A stretch of 64,000 nucleotides of DNA, taken from assembly GCF_024166365.1 (NCBI RefSeq), contig NC_064819.1, positions 203,385,293 to 203,449,292 on the forward strand, written 5' to 3'. The DNA is from Elephas maximus indicus. Its lineage: Eukaryota > Chordata > Mammalia > Proboscidea > Elephantidae. The translations under genes were made by a program, and so were the position numbers. A model generated the notes under the pieces. It ran no database searches, was not told the origin of the DNA, and saw only the letters and a list, made by a program, of their open reading frames with translations. Of this stretch, positions 24,311 to 36,190 are shown piece by piece (positions within the stretch are counted from its first letter, which is position 1; every line of letters begins with the position of its first letter).

Positions 24311-24839
24311 GTTAGTAAGTTAGAGAAGTCTTTTAATTATATGTTCAAATCAGTATTTCTGCTTCTTTGAACTTCAGCTAATTGTTTGACATAGAAAAAA
24401 ATAGATCATACTTTTTATAGCCCCAGCAAATTGTATGAGGTGGGCTATAATATCATTACTAGTCGGACATTGGGACCACAAGAATAGTTAGAGCAGAAGT
24501 CCAACCCGTAACTGTGGTATGCCTGGAACACACATGGTGGTTGCAAGGCGAGTAGCAGGAGGTGAGTCTGGAAAGTGCCTAGCACGTAAAAGTAAACTTA
24601 TTTTAAGGAATGACAGATAGGCCCAGATCTAGAAGAACATTATATGGCATGCTATCTTAAAAAAAAAAAAAAAAGAAGAAGACATTTTAAGTGGGGAGGA
24701 AAAGGGGCATAATTTGAGTAGCAAATGAAAAATACATAATATAGATTCATTTCCTGCCTTTTAATTTTCAAGATTGTTTGTGAAAAATAAATTAACAGAA
24801 CGTTTAAGTTTAATTACTTTATTTTGTTTTATTTCTCAG

Positions 24840-25018
24840 GATGTGATCTTCGTGGTGGGAAGCTAAATTTTTAAACTACCCCAATGGATGCAGACAGTGA
24901 TGTTGCATTGGACATTTTAATTACAAATGTAGTCTGTGTTTTTAGAACAAGATGCCATTTGAACTTAAGGAAGATTGCTTTGGAGGGAGCAAATGTAATT
25001 TATAAGCGTGATGTTGGA
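24840..25018 (+). CDS. TBPL1: TBPL1 first coding exon (5' UTR end 24840-24883, CDS 24884-25018)
   Basis: A pyrimidine-rich acceptor ending in CAG at 24837-24839 opens the exon, and GGA|GTAAGT closes it. The coding start is ATG 24884, which gives the family's MDADSD N-terminus. Its context is weak at -3 (C) but has G at +4. The exon encodes residues 1-45 and ends on a complete codon. The 44 UTR bases include ATG TGA at 24841-24846, a minimal upstream ORF. A second ATG at 24888 is out of frame. Confidence 0.95.
24841..24846 (+). promoter_or_regulatory. Start-stop upstream ORF in TBPL1 5' UTR
   Basis: The codons ATG TGA are the second to seventh bases of the exon, 38 bases upstream of the TBPL1 start codon. 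From other genes, start-stop elements are known to stall ribosomes and lower downstream initiation. Function here is inference. The exon boundary makes inclusion in the mRNA likely if this acceptor is used. Confidence 0.5.
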
Positions 25019-28000
25019 GTAAGTATCTGAATTTTGGTGTGTGTACTACATGACCTAATTTTATAGTGCTATGAATGCTACTATAAAATGTATTCATTCT
25101 ACAGATAATTTCTGAGCTGTAGAAGAGGCCCCTCCTTTCATGGACATCGTGGCGTTTAGAGACACTATCCCTGCGTCTCAAAGAACTCATTGGTTACATA
25201 GACATTTTATTCTCTCAGTTTCTTTTAACTGAAGAAAAGAACATTTATACTTTTATTTATACTTATTCAAATGTAATTATACTCGAATGATGTCCAAATA
25301 TATATTGCAATTTTTGTAGTATATTAACTTTCATACTCCTCTTTAGTTAAGCTAGGATAGTTGGTTTTCTTTAGTAACAAATTGCTGAAAATAAATGGTT
25401 CATATCTGAACCTAGACGTTTAAATGTTTAGTTTTTGTTAAACCTATATATTTTAAAATAAAAACTTATACCTCATTATCTCAGTGTTTTAGGGTTAACA
25501 TTATAAATGACATGGATTGTTTATTTGGCTTTTATAAACCAAAGAATGATGACATATGTATGTTACACATTTATTACAAAAATTAAATAAAAATGCATGT
25601 GAAGACTTTATTTAAGCTGTAAAAATTATTGCCAATATACAATGGGTAAATTGACACTATCTTTTTTTTTTTTCTTAGTCCTAGAAACCAAGTAAAGAGG
25701 AACTAAATTCGATTAAAGTTTTTAATGAACCCCAATTAAAGATTTTCAGGTTCATCAATAATACTGACTTCACTTAAAGGAATAGATACATCTGGCTAAA
25801 AAGTTTAGACAGAAAGTTGCCCAGCACTGCTTTGGTACTTTAGTCAACCATACGGAAGAGAAGTAGTTTTTTTCAAGGAAAGTTAACAAGAATCTGAGTT
25901 GATGGACAAGCTGGTGGTGAAATAATTAAACATAGAATAAACTCAGTTCAGCGTTTCTCAGTCACTTGTGATGAAATTTTACGATGTATTTTATATTTTA
26001 GTTCAAACTCCGTTTTGATCTTTGGTAAATTTTGAGTTTACCCAGATTTTATAGTTTTATAGATAATAACAGATAATATGGTATATGGCAGAGAGGGAGA
26101 ACTCAAAACATAAGTTTTAAGAAGAAATCTCTGATTCATTTATGAATTTACATTTACTCAGTAAACATTTCTCTCTCTCTTTTACACATAATGGGCATAT
26201 AAGAAATATTTCCCAAAATGAAAAGTTGAAGTGAAAATTTAAATTCAAACATTATTTTGGAGCTCAGGTCTTGACCTACTTATACTCACTGTGTAGGTGA
26301 TTTCATTCAAGCCTGTAGCCTTAAATGCCTTTCATATCTAAGGACTCAAGTTACATCTCCTGCTCCCATGTTTCTCCTATGCTTGAGATTTGCATATTGA
26401 ACTTGAGTAGGTAGTAGGCATCTCAACTGTAAGATACACTATAAAGTAGGGGCGGGTACGGCGAAGCAGAATAAAGAAGGGTGTAAGGAGTTACAGAGCA
26501 ATGAAGGGATGGGTATTTTGGATGGAATAGTCAGGCAAGGCCTTTCTGTGGAGGTGGCATTTAGTAAGAGAACTGATTGAAATGCCAGTGTTGAGGGAAG
26601 ACTATTCCAGGTGAACGTAACAGCTCCTGGAAAGCTGAGTTGTGAACAAATTTTGCATGTTTGAAGATCCCTGTAAATTCCAGCCATTTGACTGGAGTGG
26701 AATGAGAGTTGCAATGTTTGTGTGCACATAGTATATTGGTTTCAAGTATATTGTGAGAGATTTGTATAGACCTTGTATTTTTGACTAATTAAATGTCCTT
26801 TTGGGTTAATATGTTCTTTGTATTAAGTACTGTATTTGATTTCTGAATGGATGATTTGAAGATCAGATGTTCTAATCTTGGATACGCTTGGAATGGTATT
26901 TTGACATTAAGATGGCTACATAGTACAGAATCCTATATGAAAATTAATGCTTATTATGTAATGTGATTTTTCTTTTTTTTTTGCAGAAAGTATTAATGAA
27001 ACTCAGAAAACCTAGAATTACAGCTACAATTTGGTCCTCAGGAAAGATTATTTGCACTGGAGCAACAAGGTAAATGTTACTTGGGTTTTTAATTTCTTTA
27101 AAATTCCTCTCATAAGAGAGACTTTTTTCTTAGACTTCAAAACAAAATCATATTATTAAGTTTATTATGTTTCCTCAGTATAAAATTTATTTTTCGTGTA
27201 ACTGATGATCTTTTTCTTTCCTTAAAACCATAGTGAAGAAGAAGCTAAATTTGGTGCCAGACGTCTAGCCCGCAGTCTGCAGAAACTAGGTTTTCAGGTA
27301 AAAATTTTCAAAAAATATCCAAATAGCAAATATTTAAGGATTTATTTTTATAAAATTTAAAACTTTAATTTGATTTTAAAAAATCACCATATAAACTCTT
27401 CCTATGATTGAACTTTTTCTCTGGTTTCATACTGTCCTGTAGTATGAGTGGTACTTTCCTAGTCCCCAGATTTGCCCATGTGTATTTGTAATAGATCCTG
27501 ACTTTTTCCCAAATTGCTTTCCCAGGGAGACATTTGTTTCCCTGCAAACTAATTGCCGTTTCCCCTCTTTGGTTATTTTCATTGCTCATACAAAGCCATG
27601 TTTTTGATCATCTCAAGAGTGATACGTCAGGATGATGAGTAGAGAGCTGCAGAACCCTGCTGAAATGTCCACACTGGTTGGCATGCTGTCACACTTGTAC
27701 AGTGACCATTTGCTGGCATGTTAGCCTTATCAAGTATGAATTTGTAGAGACTTATATTTGAATAAAATTGTTATATATTGTGGAGTTCCAAAGACACTTG
27801 CAAATGATGAGGAAATTGAAGATGAGCTATGGTCCCTGAAGTGGTGGGCCTACGCTCTTTTGGATTTGGGTCCATTTGTAGAAATAGTGATGGAAAGTTG
27901 AGGGTTTCCATCTGATGACTTCAGTCTTCTCTAAGGTGGAAGGTGATAGGAAGTAACTAAAGTGCTGGTGGGAAGCAGGGGGGGTTGGTGCTTGAGGAGA

Positions 28001-31000
28001 AGGGCAGTGTAGAGAGCCCTGTTGTGGTACAGCCTGATGGTGAGGCCACTTTGCACAGCTTTTGACTTTTTGTAGCTACCTTGAGCAAGAACTGAGTTGA
28101 AGCTTGGTAAGCTCATCCACAATTGTAGTTGTACTAGGAGTGCTTGAAAAGACAATGAGATGATACAGTTTAAGATACTGATAGGGGTTGCTGACATTAA
28201 TACTGAGAGGACATTAGCTTCAACCTTGGAACTTGTTTTCTTAGCATAACATTCGAAGTGTTGAGAGAAATCCCAGTTAATTAAAAACGTCCTCCCAAAA
28301 CAAATATTTAACTAAACTCACAGAAATGTCATTTTACCTTATTGTGTATCAGAAAAACATTTGACCTTTGGAGCTCAATGTACACCCCATTTATTGACTT
28401 TTAAAGGGACAACTTTTCTATTTTTGACCCTTGAGAAGGAAGACGCTGCTTTAATTTTCTTTCCCTCTAGTCTCTGGTATCCCAGTTGTTTTAAATATCC
28501 CATGTAAACTATTAAAATACTAAACTAACGATTCAACAGACCCCACATGTACTGTTCTGATCGTGCAAATATCACAGGTTTTATGTGTGTTTTAATGACT
28601 CTTTTTGAGCTCTTTTGTTCTCTTTAATTCAATCATAGCGTTAAGGAGTCACTGATAACTTTCAGTACTAAACTTCAGATGTTTCTGTTTTATCTTTTCT
28701 TAAGGATTGAAACTTAATTTTTAGGGATTGCCCCGATGAGCAGATTTTTCTATTTCAAAATAATTCATTGAATTTGACTTTTACTTCTCCCCTAAAGGTC
28801 ATATTTACAGATTTTAAAGTTGTTAACGTTTTGGCAGTGTGTAACATGCCATTTGAAATCCGTTTGCCAGAATTCACAAAGAACAATAGACCTCATGCCA
28901 GGTAGGCCTTTGAAGAATCAACATAATATATTTGAAGTTACTTCTCTGGCTGTAAATATCTGTATTAATTGTGGGTGTCTGTTTTTGTTTTTTGATATAG
29001 TTATGAACCTGAACTTCATCCTGCAGTGTGCTATCGAATAAAATCCCTAAGAGCTACATTACAGATTTTTTCAACAGGAAGTATCACAGTAACAGGTATT
29101 TTATGATGTTGAAACCAAGCTTGTCAACGGTGGATGAATGCAGTAAGAGATGCCCATACCAAAATAAGAATAATGTCTAATTTGTCTTCCTCATTTACTT
29201 CCTCTGCCCTTCAGAGGGAACCAGTTTCCTGATTTCTAACACTGTAGATTAGTTTAACCTGCTTTTGTACGATTTGTAAATCTTACATATACTAACTAGT
29301 ATTTTGTATCTGTCTGCTTTCACTCATAATTACCTTAGTGAAATTCATCTTTATTCTGTGAAGTTGATGATCATGCATTTTCATTGTTGTATAGTGTCTG
29401 GTGTGTGAATATAGTGTCCATGGGCATTTGGTAGTTTCTGGTTAGAATATTGAGAATATTCTGGTAATATCTCTATAGTATGATTTTTTTTTAATGATAG
29501 CTTATATTTAAAACATCCAAGATAAACCCATTTTATCAACTTCATAGAGGTTTTACTTAAGCACAATATTCAAATATAATTGGTACCCGTTTGTTACATA
29601 TGTATTTTATAATGTCTCTTGAGTCTTTAAGTATTTGGAAGGGGTAGTTTCAGAAGACCAGGTATAGATGTAAAGAGTAGCATTAGCATGTAGGGTGATC
29701 TTTCAAAGGCACTGTGGCCGCAGATTCTACAGTGGCATTGCTTCAGACTCAGGCCCAACCTTAGTCAAAATTTGAGTTGAGGGAGATTTCTGTAGTGCCT
29801 TGAATTTTACTTTTTCTTCTTTTAATCCCTACAGGAGAATAAAAGTTATTAATTAACACATTTAAACCCTTAAAATAAGCTTTAGTTTTAACTCATTCTT
29901 TGGGTTTTCACATTTTCCTTGGGGGCACTTTTAAGCCTATTGTTGCAGGTCCTACCTGAATCTTAAAAATGGGGTGGTGGGTGGTAGCAAGTCTATTTGT
30001 TGCTGTCTTTGAACTGTCTGGAATCCTGGTGGTGCGGTGGTTAAGAGCTTGGCTGCTAACCAAAAGATTGGCAATTCGAATCTACCAGCTGCTCCTCGAA
30101 AACCCTATGGGCAGTTAAATACTTACCCAATAGGGTCACTATGAGTTGGAATCAACTCAACGGCAGTGGGTTTGGTTTTGGTATGGTTTTCAACCGTCTG
30201 TTTCTACACCTTGGAGCCTGAACTTCTGGAAGGACACAAAGTCTAGCATAGGTCCCTTCTAAGAATAGAATAAAATGTGATGCATGTGTAAAATCTACTT
30301 TTGTTAGTAGAATAATTAAAACAATAACAAACTGAAGACAATTGACTTGGTTAATGAGCACGCATTATATACTTGTTTACATTTGTAATATCCTATGAAA
30401 TGTTAAAAATTCACTGAGCACAGACTGAGTAATTCCCACTGGCAGAGTATTATGCTGTGTTTGTGTGGGGCGGCGGGGCGGTGAGTCAGCAAGGTAAGGT
30501 GGCATGGTCAGTACCTTCCAGAAGCTCACAATGATTATGTAAGTTTTCAGGATTTTTCATGTGGACTAAGTGTGTGTTAATGAAACTATTTTTACTCAAA
30601 ATAAATTTAATGAAAATATTTTCATTGCCCCCACTTCTTTTAAATGTTTCTTTTTAGCTATTTAAATGTAGGATTACATTTTTTAAAAGTTATTTCTAGT
30701 GTTATGTGGATTAATTGATATGCTTACTCCTTGATACGTTTTTACCCCTGTGGGTAAGCAGTGAAGGTGAGATAGCTAGATTAGTTGTAAACATTAGTTA
30801 TACATATAGTTATAACTATAAACGTATTATTTTCTTTATAGTAGTAGTAGTAAATCTGTGAAGTTTTTTAGACCCCCTTTTGGTTTCCTAGCATTGTGGC
30901 AGCAGCTGTGATTCACTCTGCTAGGCTCCCAGGTACCCCTGTGGTCTTCACCCTTAGCCTCACCAAAAGCCAGACTGCAGTGATGAAAAGGATAGTAGTT

Positions 31001-31600
31001 GTCTAGCCTCATTTCTTGCTTTCATAAGCATATTATTATTTTTATCTGTGATAGTTTATATGCAATTTCTTATATACAGTGAAACCTGTGAGAGCCAGAA
31101 CTTGATGAGACTGCCTTGTTTTTCTGAGTCTCACTAATTTTCCTCCTTTAACAGGGTGCAGTCTTCCCACTTTTCTAACCCTCATGTTAGTGGAAAATAT
31201 TTGAGTTTTCTTTCTCTGACAGGTTTCCTGCCTTACACAAGTTCTGGCTTTTGTAGGTTTTACTGTACTGTTTTTATACTGGTCTCCTAAAATGAGATGA
31301 ATAACGTTATTTTGTGTGCTAGGTTTTTTTTAGTCCAAAAAAAAAATTTATTCTCTCACGGTTCTTATTCTAACTATGTGTATAATTATGTAAGTGTAGA
31401 GTAAAAAAACAATTAATCTGCTATTCTAAAGTACTTGAATATTTTTAATTCTGGGAGATCAGTTTTTCCTAGTGCTCTCTTTTCCTCTTCTCATCCCTTT
31501 CTCCGTTGTGTTTGTTGCAGGGCCCAATGTAAAGGCTGTTGCTACTGCTGTGGAACAGATTTACCCATTTGTGTTTGAAAGCAGGAAAGAAATTTTATAA
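24884..31600 (+). CDS. TBPL1: TATA-box-binding-protein-like factor 1 (TLF/TRF2), spliced, complete coding sequence
   Basis: Six coding exons (24884-25018, 26987-27069, 27234-27297, 28798-28901, 29001-29095, 31521-31600) join to 561 bases: 186 residues plus TAA, the usual length of vertebrate TBPL1. All junctions have AG/GT sites and keep phase. The protein begins MDADSDVALDILITNVV and ends VFESRKEIL. It is the saddle-shaped TBP core only: two pseudo-repeats, roughly residues 10-90 and 98-180, without the long N-terminal tail of TBP. From family knowledge, TLF is a nuclear general transcription factor that binds TFIIA and TFIIB but recognises TATA boxes poorly; it drives a subset of TATA-less promoters and is needed for spermiogenesis in mice. 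Within what I recall of human TBPL1 I see no substitution, so selection is strong. The promoter and first (non-coding) exon were not found and probably lie left of the window. The convergent neighbour is SLC2A12. Confidence 0.97.
25019..26986 (+). other. TBPL1: TBPL1 intron after first coding exon
   Basis: Its end includes the antisense L2 stretch at about 26440-26720. Otherwise AT-rich and unassigned. Confidence 0.8.
26440..26720 (-). repeat. Ancient L2, antisense fragment
   Basis: CAAGGCCTTTCTGTGGAGGT, GACTATTCCAGGTGAACG and TTCCAGCCATTTGACTGGAG resemble the reverse complement of L2 3' sequence. Confidence 0.55.
26987..27069 (+). CDS. TBPL1: TBPL1 second coding exon
   Basis: The acceptor is a T-rich tract ending in TTTGCAG at 26980-26986, and the donor is AAG|GTAAAT. 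The exon is 83 bases and starts with KVLMKLRKPRITATIW. It ends two bases into a serine codon completed by the next exon. It covers the middle of the first TBP repeat. Confidence 0.95.
27234..27297 (+). CDS. TBPL1: TBPL1 third coding exon
   Basis: A 64-base exon after a short 164-base intron, with acceptor CCATAG and donor CAG|GTAAAA. It encodes (S)EEEAKFGARRLARSLQKLGFQ, the last helix of the first TBP repeat, and ends on a complete codon (residue 94). Confidence 0.95.
27298..28797 (+). other. TBPL1: TBPL1 intron, no repeats recognised
   Basis: 1.5 kb between two TBPL1 exons without any SINE or LINE I can name. Confidence 0.8.
28798..28901 (+). CDS. TBPL1: TBPL1 fourth coding exon
   Basis: The acceptor is CCTAAAG and the donor CAG|GTAGGC. 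The 104 bases encode VIFTDFKVVNVLAVCNMPFE and onwards, the start of the second TBP repeat, and end two bases into a serine codon. The next intron is only 99 bases. Confidence 0.95.
29001..29095 (+). CDS. TBPL1: TBPL1 fifth coding exon
   Basis: The acceptor is GATATAG and the donor ACAG|GTATTT. The 95 bases encode YEPELHPAVCYRIKSLRATL and onwards, the central sheet of the second repeat, and end after the first base of a glycine codon. Confidence 0.95.
29096..31520 (+). other. TBPL1: TBPL1 last intron
   Basis: 2.4 kb with a single AfroSINE at 30022-30186, a short G-rich block (30465-30486) and a (TAG)n stretch near 30840. Otherwise unassigned. Confidence 0.8.
30022..30186 (+). repeat. AfroSINE (short subtype)
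   Basis: A complete sense copy, ATCCTGGTGGTGCGGTGGTT to GGTTTGGTTTTGG. Flanks TTGAACTGTCTG and TTCAACCGTCTG form an imperfect target duplication. It is the only young SINE inside the TBPL1 coding region. Confidence 0.9.
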
Positions 31601-33790
31601 TTCACCACTTAATTGGTTAGAATCCCTAACTGAGCACCTTTTAAAACCTGCTGCACATTGGACTCAGAACAAAAGGAAAACTGGACCAACAGTAACTGAG
31701 GAAATAGACTCTTTTATTCATTCATGGCTGCAGTGTAAGCTCCAGTCCCTTTGGATTTCATTTCAAACCTTGCTGTAATATAAAAAGGAAGTTTACAAGA
31801 CATGACATTGCTGCTTTTACAAAAGGACATTCTATTTATTTTCGCAGTAATTCTCATGTCCTCATAGCAGAGCTGTCACAGTGTGCACTACCTTAAATTG
31901 TTTCATTTTGTCATTGTTTTTTTTTTTTTTTTCCCCAGTTTGAGCTAATGTGTCTTATTTGTGAATAGTCTTTTACATTTTTGTATGCTGAACATGGGCA
32001 CCAAAGAACCTGTAAAAGTTATCTTTTTCAATTGAATGTGCACAAATAAAAGTTTGGAAACGATCTCTCTTCATATCCATTCTAGAACTTTCATTCCCCA
32101 TTTTCTATTTTAACAAAAATTGTATTCATAATTTTTTTTTTAACTATGCAAGCTTAGACTTTTGCTAAAGTGTGTTTGCTCCTTTTCGAAGTGTATTTTG
32201 TATATATATACATATATGCCACATGTATATAGTATCTCTTTAATGCTCTGTTACCAAATATCAAATAAGACTTTGTTTCTTGCAGATTAGAAATGCAAAC
32301 ATGTATATAAATTCAAGGGAACAGGAGTAGAACTTTATAGATAAAGCATAATGTTTTATGTTGCTAATTTAATATGATAGAAAATGTTAAATAACATTTG
32401 AAAGTTAAGAAAATTGTAGTTTTTAATAGAAAACCCTTCTACCCAGAAGATGGATATGAGAAAGAAACTGATGGGTTGTACCTCATGTACCTTTGTTATT
32501 CTGGAAGGACTCTACTATAGTTATGGGAAAGTGACTGAGGTTCTTGACTCATTAAACTTTGGTTGGTGCTCAAGGCTATATTAAGAGTCTTGTCAGAAGT
32601 TGATAACATTGTGCTGTTTTAATAAGAAGTGCCCACAAGCTGCCTCTGTGCCACAGTGTAATTACAATATATTTCAACGTGAACTTGAAAGCCATTTTGC
32701 GAGATGTCTTTCCCATTGCTGTGTCTTATTTAATGGAACTAAAGAGTGACTATTCAGTATAGTATATAAAGTGGGATCGCAACTGTTAATGTTATAATAA
32801 ATATGCATTTGTGAAGCAGTTTCTTTCTGGCTCATCTGTGAGCCTGGAATGGAATGGTAATACAGGCCTGAGCCGCAGCTGCACTCTGCCGTGGTAAAAC
32901 CAGTGGTGATTTTACCTGCAAATAAGGCTGAGTGGAAAGTTGAATTAGCTTCTCAGTAGAAACTTCATAGAGACAGTATTCCAACACAACCTTCCACTAA
33001 AACCTGAATTACCAAAATGTTTTGAAACCTTTGTAAAAAATTATAACATCTTAACCTCCACATTTAGTGCCGTGTCCTTACCTTATTATAAAATCTTGAA
33101 AATTTAGTTGAAGCATTGCACTGAACGATACATAGCATTTTACGTGCATTTTTGTTTTCTCAATGCCTCCCCAGCCCCTGCCTCTCATGCCCTCAAAAGT
33201 GGGGTCAAAGGCTGGCTTTTATCTTCTTTCTTTTAAAAGACTTGTGATTTTTCAGACGTTTAGTGTCTTTCTCTTTTTTTCCATTGTGTTTATTTACTTT
33301 AAAATACAGTAGGATAGCTAATCTCATATAATACAGAGAATAGAATTAGATGGAAATGTTACAGACTCTGGACTGGCTGTTTAAAAAAATTGTTATTATT
33401 CATTTAGTTTTAATTAACAGTAACAAGTGAACTCCTGCTTTGCAACATTCACCCCCCCCCCCGGAAAAAAAAAAAAAAAAAAGGAGGAAAGAGAAAATAA
33501 AGCATTCTGTATCTGAGGTGCATATCCAGATGTTTTAACATTTTCAGTATTTGAATGACTTGAAATTGGGTAGTAGCTCATCAAAATGCTTTATCTGAAA
33601 AGGGAGGCCAACAGTCTGAGCAGGTTCAGTTTCAGGGTGGCTCAGTGAGCATCACCTGGCAGAGTGTCACTGGGTAAGCTACTAGATCTCACAAAAGTGG
33701 TAAGAAGTGATTGAGTGTGATGTCTTCTGCTGGCTTTCCGCAAGTGCTGTAAATTTTTTTATAAATAAAAAATGTGAATATATGCGTACA
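31521..33790 (+). CDS. TBPL1: TBPL1 last exon: CDS 31521-31600, then 3' UTR
   Basis: The acceptor is TTGTTGCAG. The codons GPNVKAVATAVEQIYPFVFE and the short remaining tail lead to TAA at 31598-31600. Everything after is 3' UTR: AT-rich and free of recognisable SINE or LINE sequence for about 2.2 kb, unlike the flanks. Possible poly(A) signals are at 32045, 32796 and 33764, so UTR variants of about 0.46, 1.2 and 2.2 kb are possible. The right edge given here assumes the most distal signal and is approximate. Confidence 0.85.
32045..32050 (+). terminator. Proximal poly(A) signal candidate, TBPL1
   Basis: A canonical AATAAA 445 bases after the TBPL1 stop codon, followed by a T/C-rich stretch at 32066-32082. 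Confidence 0.5.
32796..32801 (+). terminator. Middle poly(A) signal candidate, TBPL1
   Basis: AATAAA followed within 30 bases by a GT/T-rich stretch (about 32808-32845), the usual downstream element. It is the best balanced of the three candidates by eye. Confidence 0.5.
33452..33481. repeat. C-run/A-run simple sequence
   Basis: A C12 run, GG, then an A19 run within the TBPL1 3' region. It could be a SINE or mRNA tail remnant, but no element body precedes it. Confidence 0.5.
33764..33769 (+). terminator. Distal poly(A) signal candidate, TBPL1
   Basis: AATAAA inside the overlapping string ATAAATAAAAAATGTG. It would give a 3' UTR of about 2.2 kb. It faces a minus-strand AATAAA 42 bases further on. 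Confidence 0.45.
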
Positions 33791-33810
33791 AATCAAAAGG
33801 ATTCTCCCTT

Positions 33811-33816
33811 TTTATT
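33811..33816 (-). terminator. Poly(A) signal candidate for SLC2A12
   Basis: TTTATT on the + strand is AATAAA on the - strand, 2.38 kb downstream of the SLC2A12 stop codon. It is the most suitable minus-strand signal I noticed in the interval, but 3' end usage cannot be seen from sequence. Confidence 0.35.
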
Positions 33817-35698
33817 TTTGAAAGTCAAAAAGCTCTGATTTAGGAGGGTATTGGGTCAAAACATAGTTCGAAGACAAAGTTGTTTAGTTACAGACTCAGA
33901 AAAATAAAAGGAAACTAGAAGAGAACAATTTAAGACACTACAATTTAAATCACTAGTAATAAACCAATTAGGTTTACAGTTTCCTGCCCATTTACATTCA
34001 TAAATGAATGGCTAAACCAAGAAATAGCTAAAATATATGTAGTGTTTGAACTTCAAAGGAAACATCTAATAATTTTGTTAAATATCTTAAAATTTGTGAT
34101 TCTAGTCAAAGAAAAAAATCTGTATTACATGTCTTGATTTAATCTCAGCATATAATTCCACTGAAGATTCGTGATAAATCTCTTTAATTGACCTGTAGAA
34201 CACAATTTCCCTTCTCCTACCAAAACAAACAGAAACAGTGCAAACTCTAACTTGCATATGAAAATGTACCACTATAGAATTGTTTAAGATCTCGAACCTC
34301 CTTTCCTCATAACTTCCTCTGCCAATTTTAATTAAGATAGTCCATTTCAAAACCAGAACTTTTAGTCAGTCTTCTGAGATTCAGATAATACAGTCTGACT
34401 ATTGCTTACATAGATTTGTCATCTTTCTACTTTGTTATCATGGAATGTAGTGAATCATACACCTTTATACCAAACTGGGACAGTTTGCTCCTTATTACCA
34501 ATAAGGAAAAGTCCAAGCCAAATACAGGTTTTCCTCTTTTTCTTCAAAGGTTTTTGGCTCATAGGATTGATTCTCTTTTCTTCAGATTAATCATTCATGC
34601 TTTAATTTTTTAGTGTGTGCCTTCCCATAAAAAAATAGCTTATAATATTAGTAATTTAATGGGTTACTAGTTAAGTGGTTTGAGACTCTTCATTGTGGAT
34701 TGTCTTATCATCATAACCAAGTTCTACTGGTAAAATATTTTGCCAAGGCTTAAAATTCAACTGGAGAAATACAGAAGAAAGTAATCCATTATTGTGACGA
34801 TGAAAAACCTAAGTTTCTGGTGTGGTCTGTGGTCTGTCTGTTTCACCACAGAGAACAGTAGTGAGAGGATTGGCTTGATGTCTGAATGTCATTTCTTATA
34901 TCTGCAGTCATCTGAGAGTCAACGTCAATTACAGCCAGCGCGCCATAACCTGAGGTAGTGATATTCCTGAGGAGGGCTGATAATGGCGAGAAACTCTAGA
35001 CTGCTGTAAAGTTTTTGTGAAAGCCTTACAAGGAAAGAATTTTATAAACTTGATTTAACTCAAACCTACTTAGAGATTTGGATAAATAACCTAATAGCCT
35101 GACCTCTTTCTAATGTTTTACTAATAAAAAAAAAAAAATTTTTTTTTTTTTGCTAATAGCTACTTCTAAATAAATATGGTCCCATGATTTTGAAATTGTT
35201 CTATTCACATAAGAAAACAGATGGGAAAAAAATGCTTATTTTTTCTCAGCAGTTGCAGAATTGTTTCTTTTAATATTTTTATAATACTAGCATGAAATTA
35301 ATAAAACCAAGATATTTTGCATTAAATTATATTCATAATTCTTAAAATAAGCAGTATAGTCTTTGTATTTGTTGAATTGTAACTAGGAATTATCACTAAA
35401 ATCCTAGCCAGGATCCTATCCTAATCTAGAACACTTGTGCAATTAAACTGTCCACATTGTGTCCTGGTTCTTTTTTTATAAAAGATCCAGTGCAAGTAGT
35501 GTCTTAGTAGACAAAAAGTGTAAGTGTTCAGACCACTTAGGTATCTGAATAATAAAGCTGTGACTGGCCTCTATACATATTTTAAGGCAAAGGTTGATCT
35601 TATCGCTAGCACATAGTTTTTCAAAGGCTACTCTGTGAAAAAGGTGGGGAGCATTCAACCAGCTGGTATATATTTTACCTGGTATCATGGTCAGAAAA

Positions 35699-35919
35699 AG
35701 GAGCCCTGTAGGCACGCAATGGTTAAAGCACTAGGCTGCTAACCAAAAGGTTCAAACTTCAAACCCGCTAGCCACTCCATGGGAGAGAAGACTTGGCAAT
35801 CTGCTTCCATAAAGATTACAGCCTTGGAAACCCCTATACCCTTCAGGGACAGTTCTACTCTGTCCTATAGGATTGCTATGAGTCCTAATTGACTGGAGGC
35901 AACAACAACAACACTTTGC
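35699..35919 (+). repeat. AfroSINE (long subtype) in the SLC2A12 3' region
   Basis: A sense copy, GGAGCCCTGTAGGCACGCAA, with the middle module CTTGGCAATCTGCTTCCATA and a (AAC)n end (GGCAACAACAACAACAC), the RTE-type tail. Confidence 0.9.
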
Positions 35920-36190
35920 TGAGAATAAGAAAGAAACTCTATGTGACCTTGTGCCTCATCTACCTTTTGAGGTTCTTTTTGCGGGGGGAGGTGGCGATTA
36001 AAAGTTGTCTATAATTTCAGGGTGTCTTTTTAAAACTAGCTCCATGACATTGAAAAGACAGCAGTAACAAATACGTGATGGCACAAAGACACCCTGTGAG
36101 GTGTTCTACCAAAACCTGCCATTCGGAAGGTTTTGAGGCCATTTGATCTCTGGAGAAAGCTGCTTTGGTTGGCCCTTACCACCCAGCCTT

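Larger units (their letters stand above)
33800..36190 (-). other. SLC2A12: Presumed SLC2A12 3' UTR
   Basis: AT-rich sequence between the SLC2A12 stop codon and the candidate minus-strand poly(A) signal. It contains one AfroSINE (35699-35919), antisense to the gene, an A12/T12 pair near 35129-35151, and no other repeat I can name. The extent is inferred. Confidence 0.4.

Noticed and set aside
1-24839. TBPL1 first exon and promoter
   Set aside because: I looked for a CpG-rich promoter-like stretch with a donor site and found none; it is likely outside the window.
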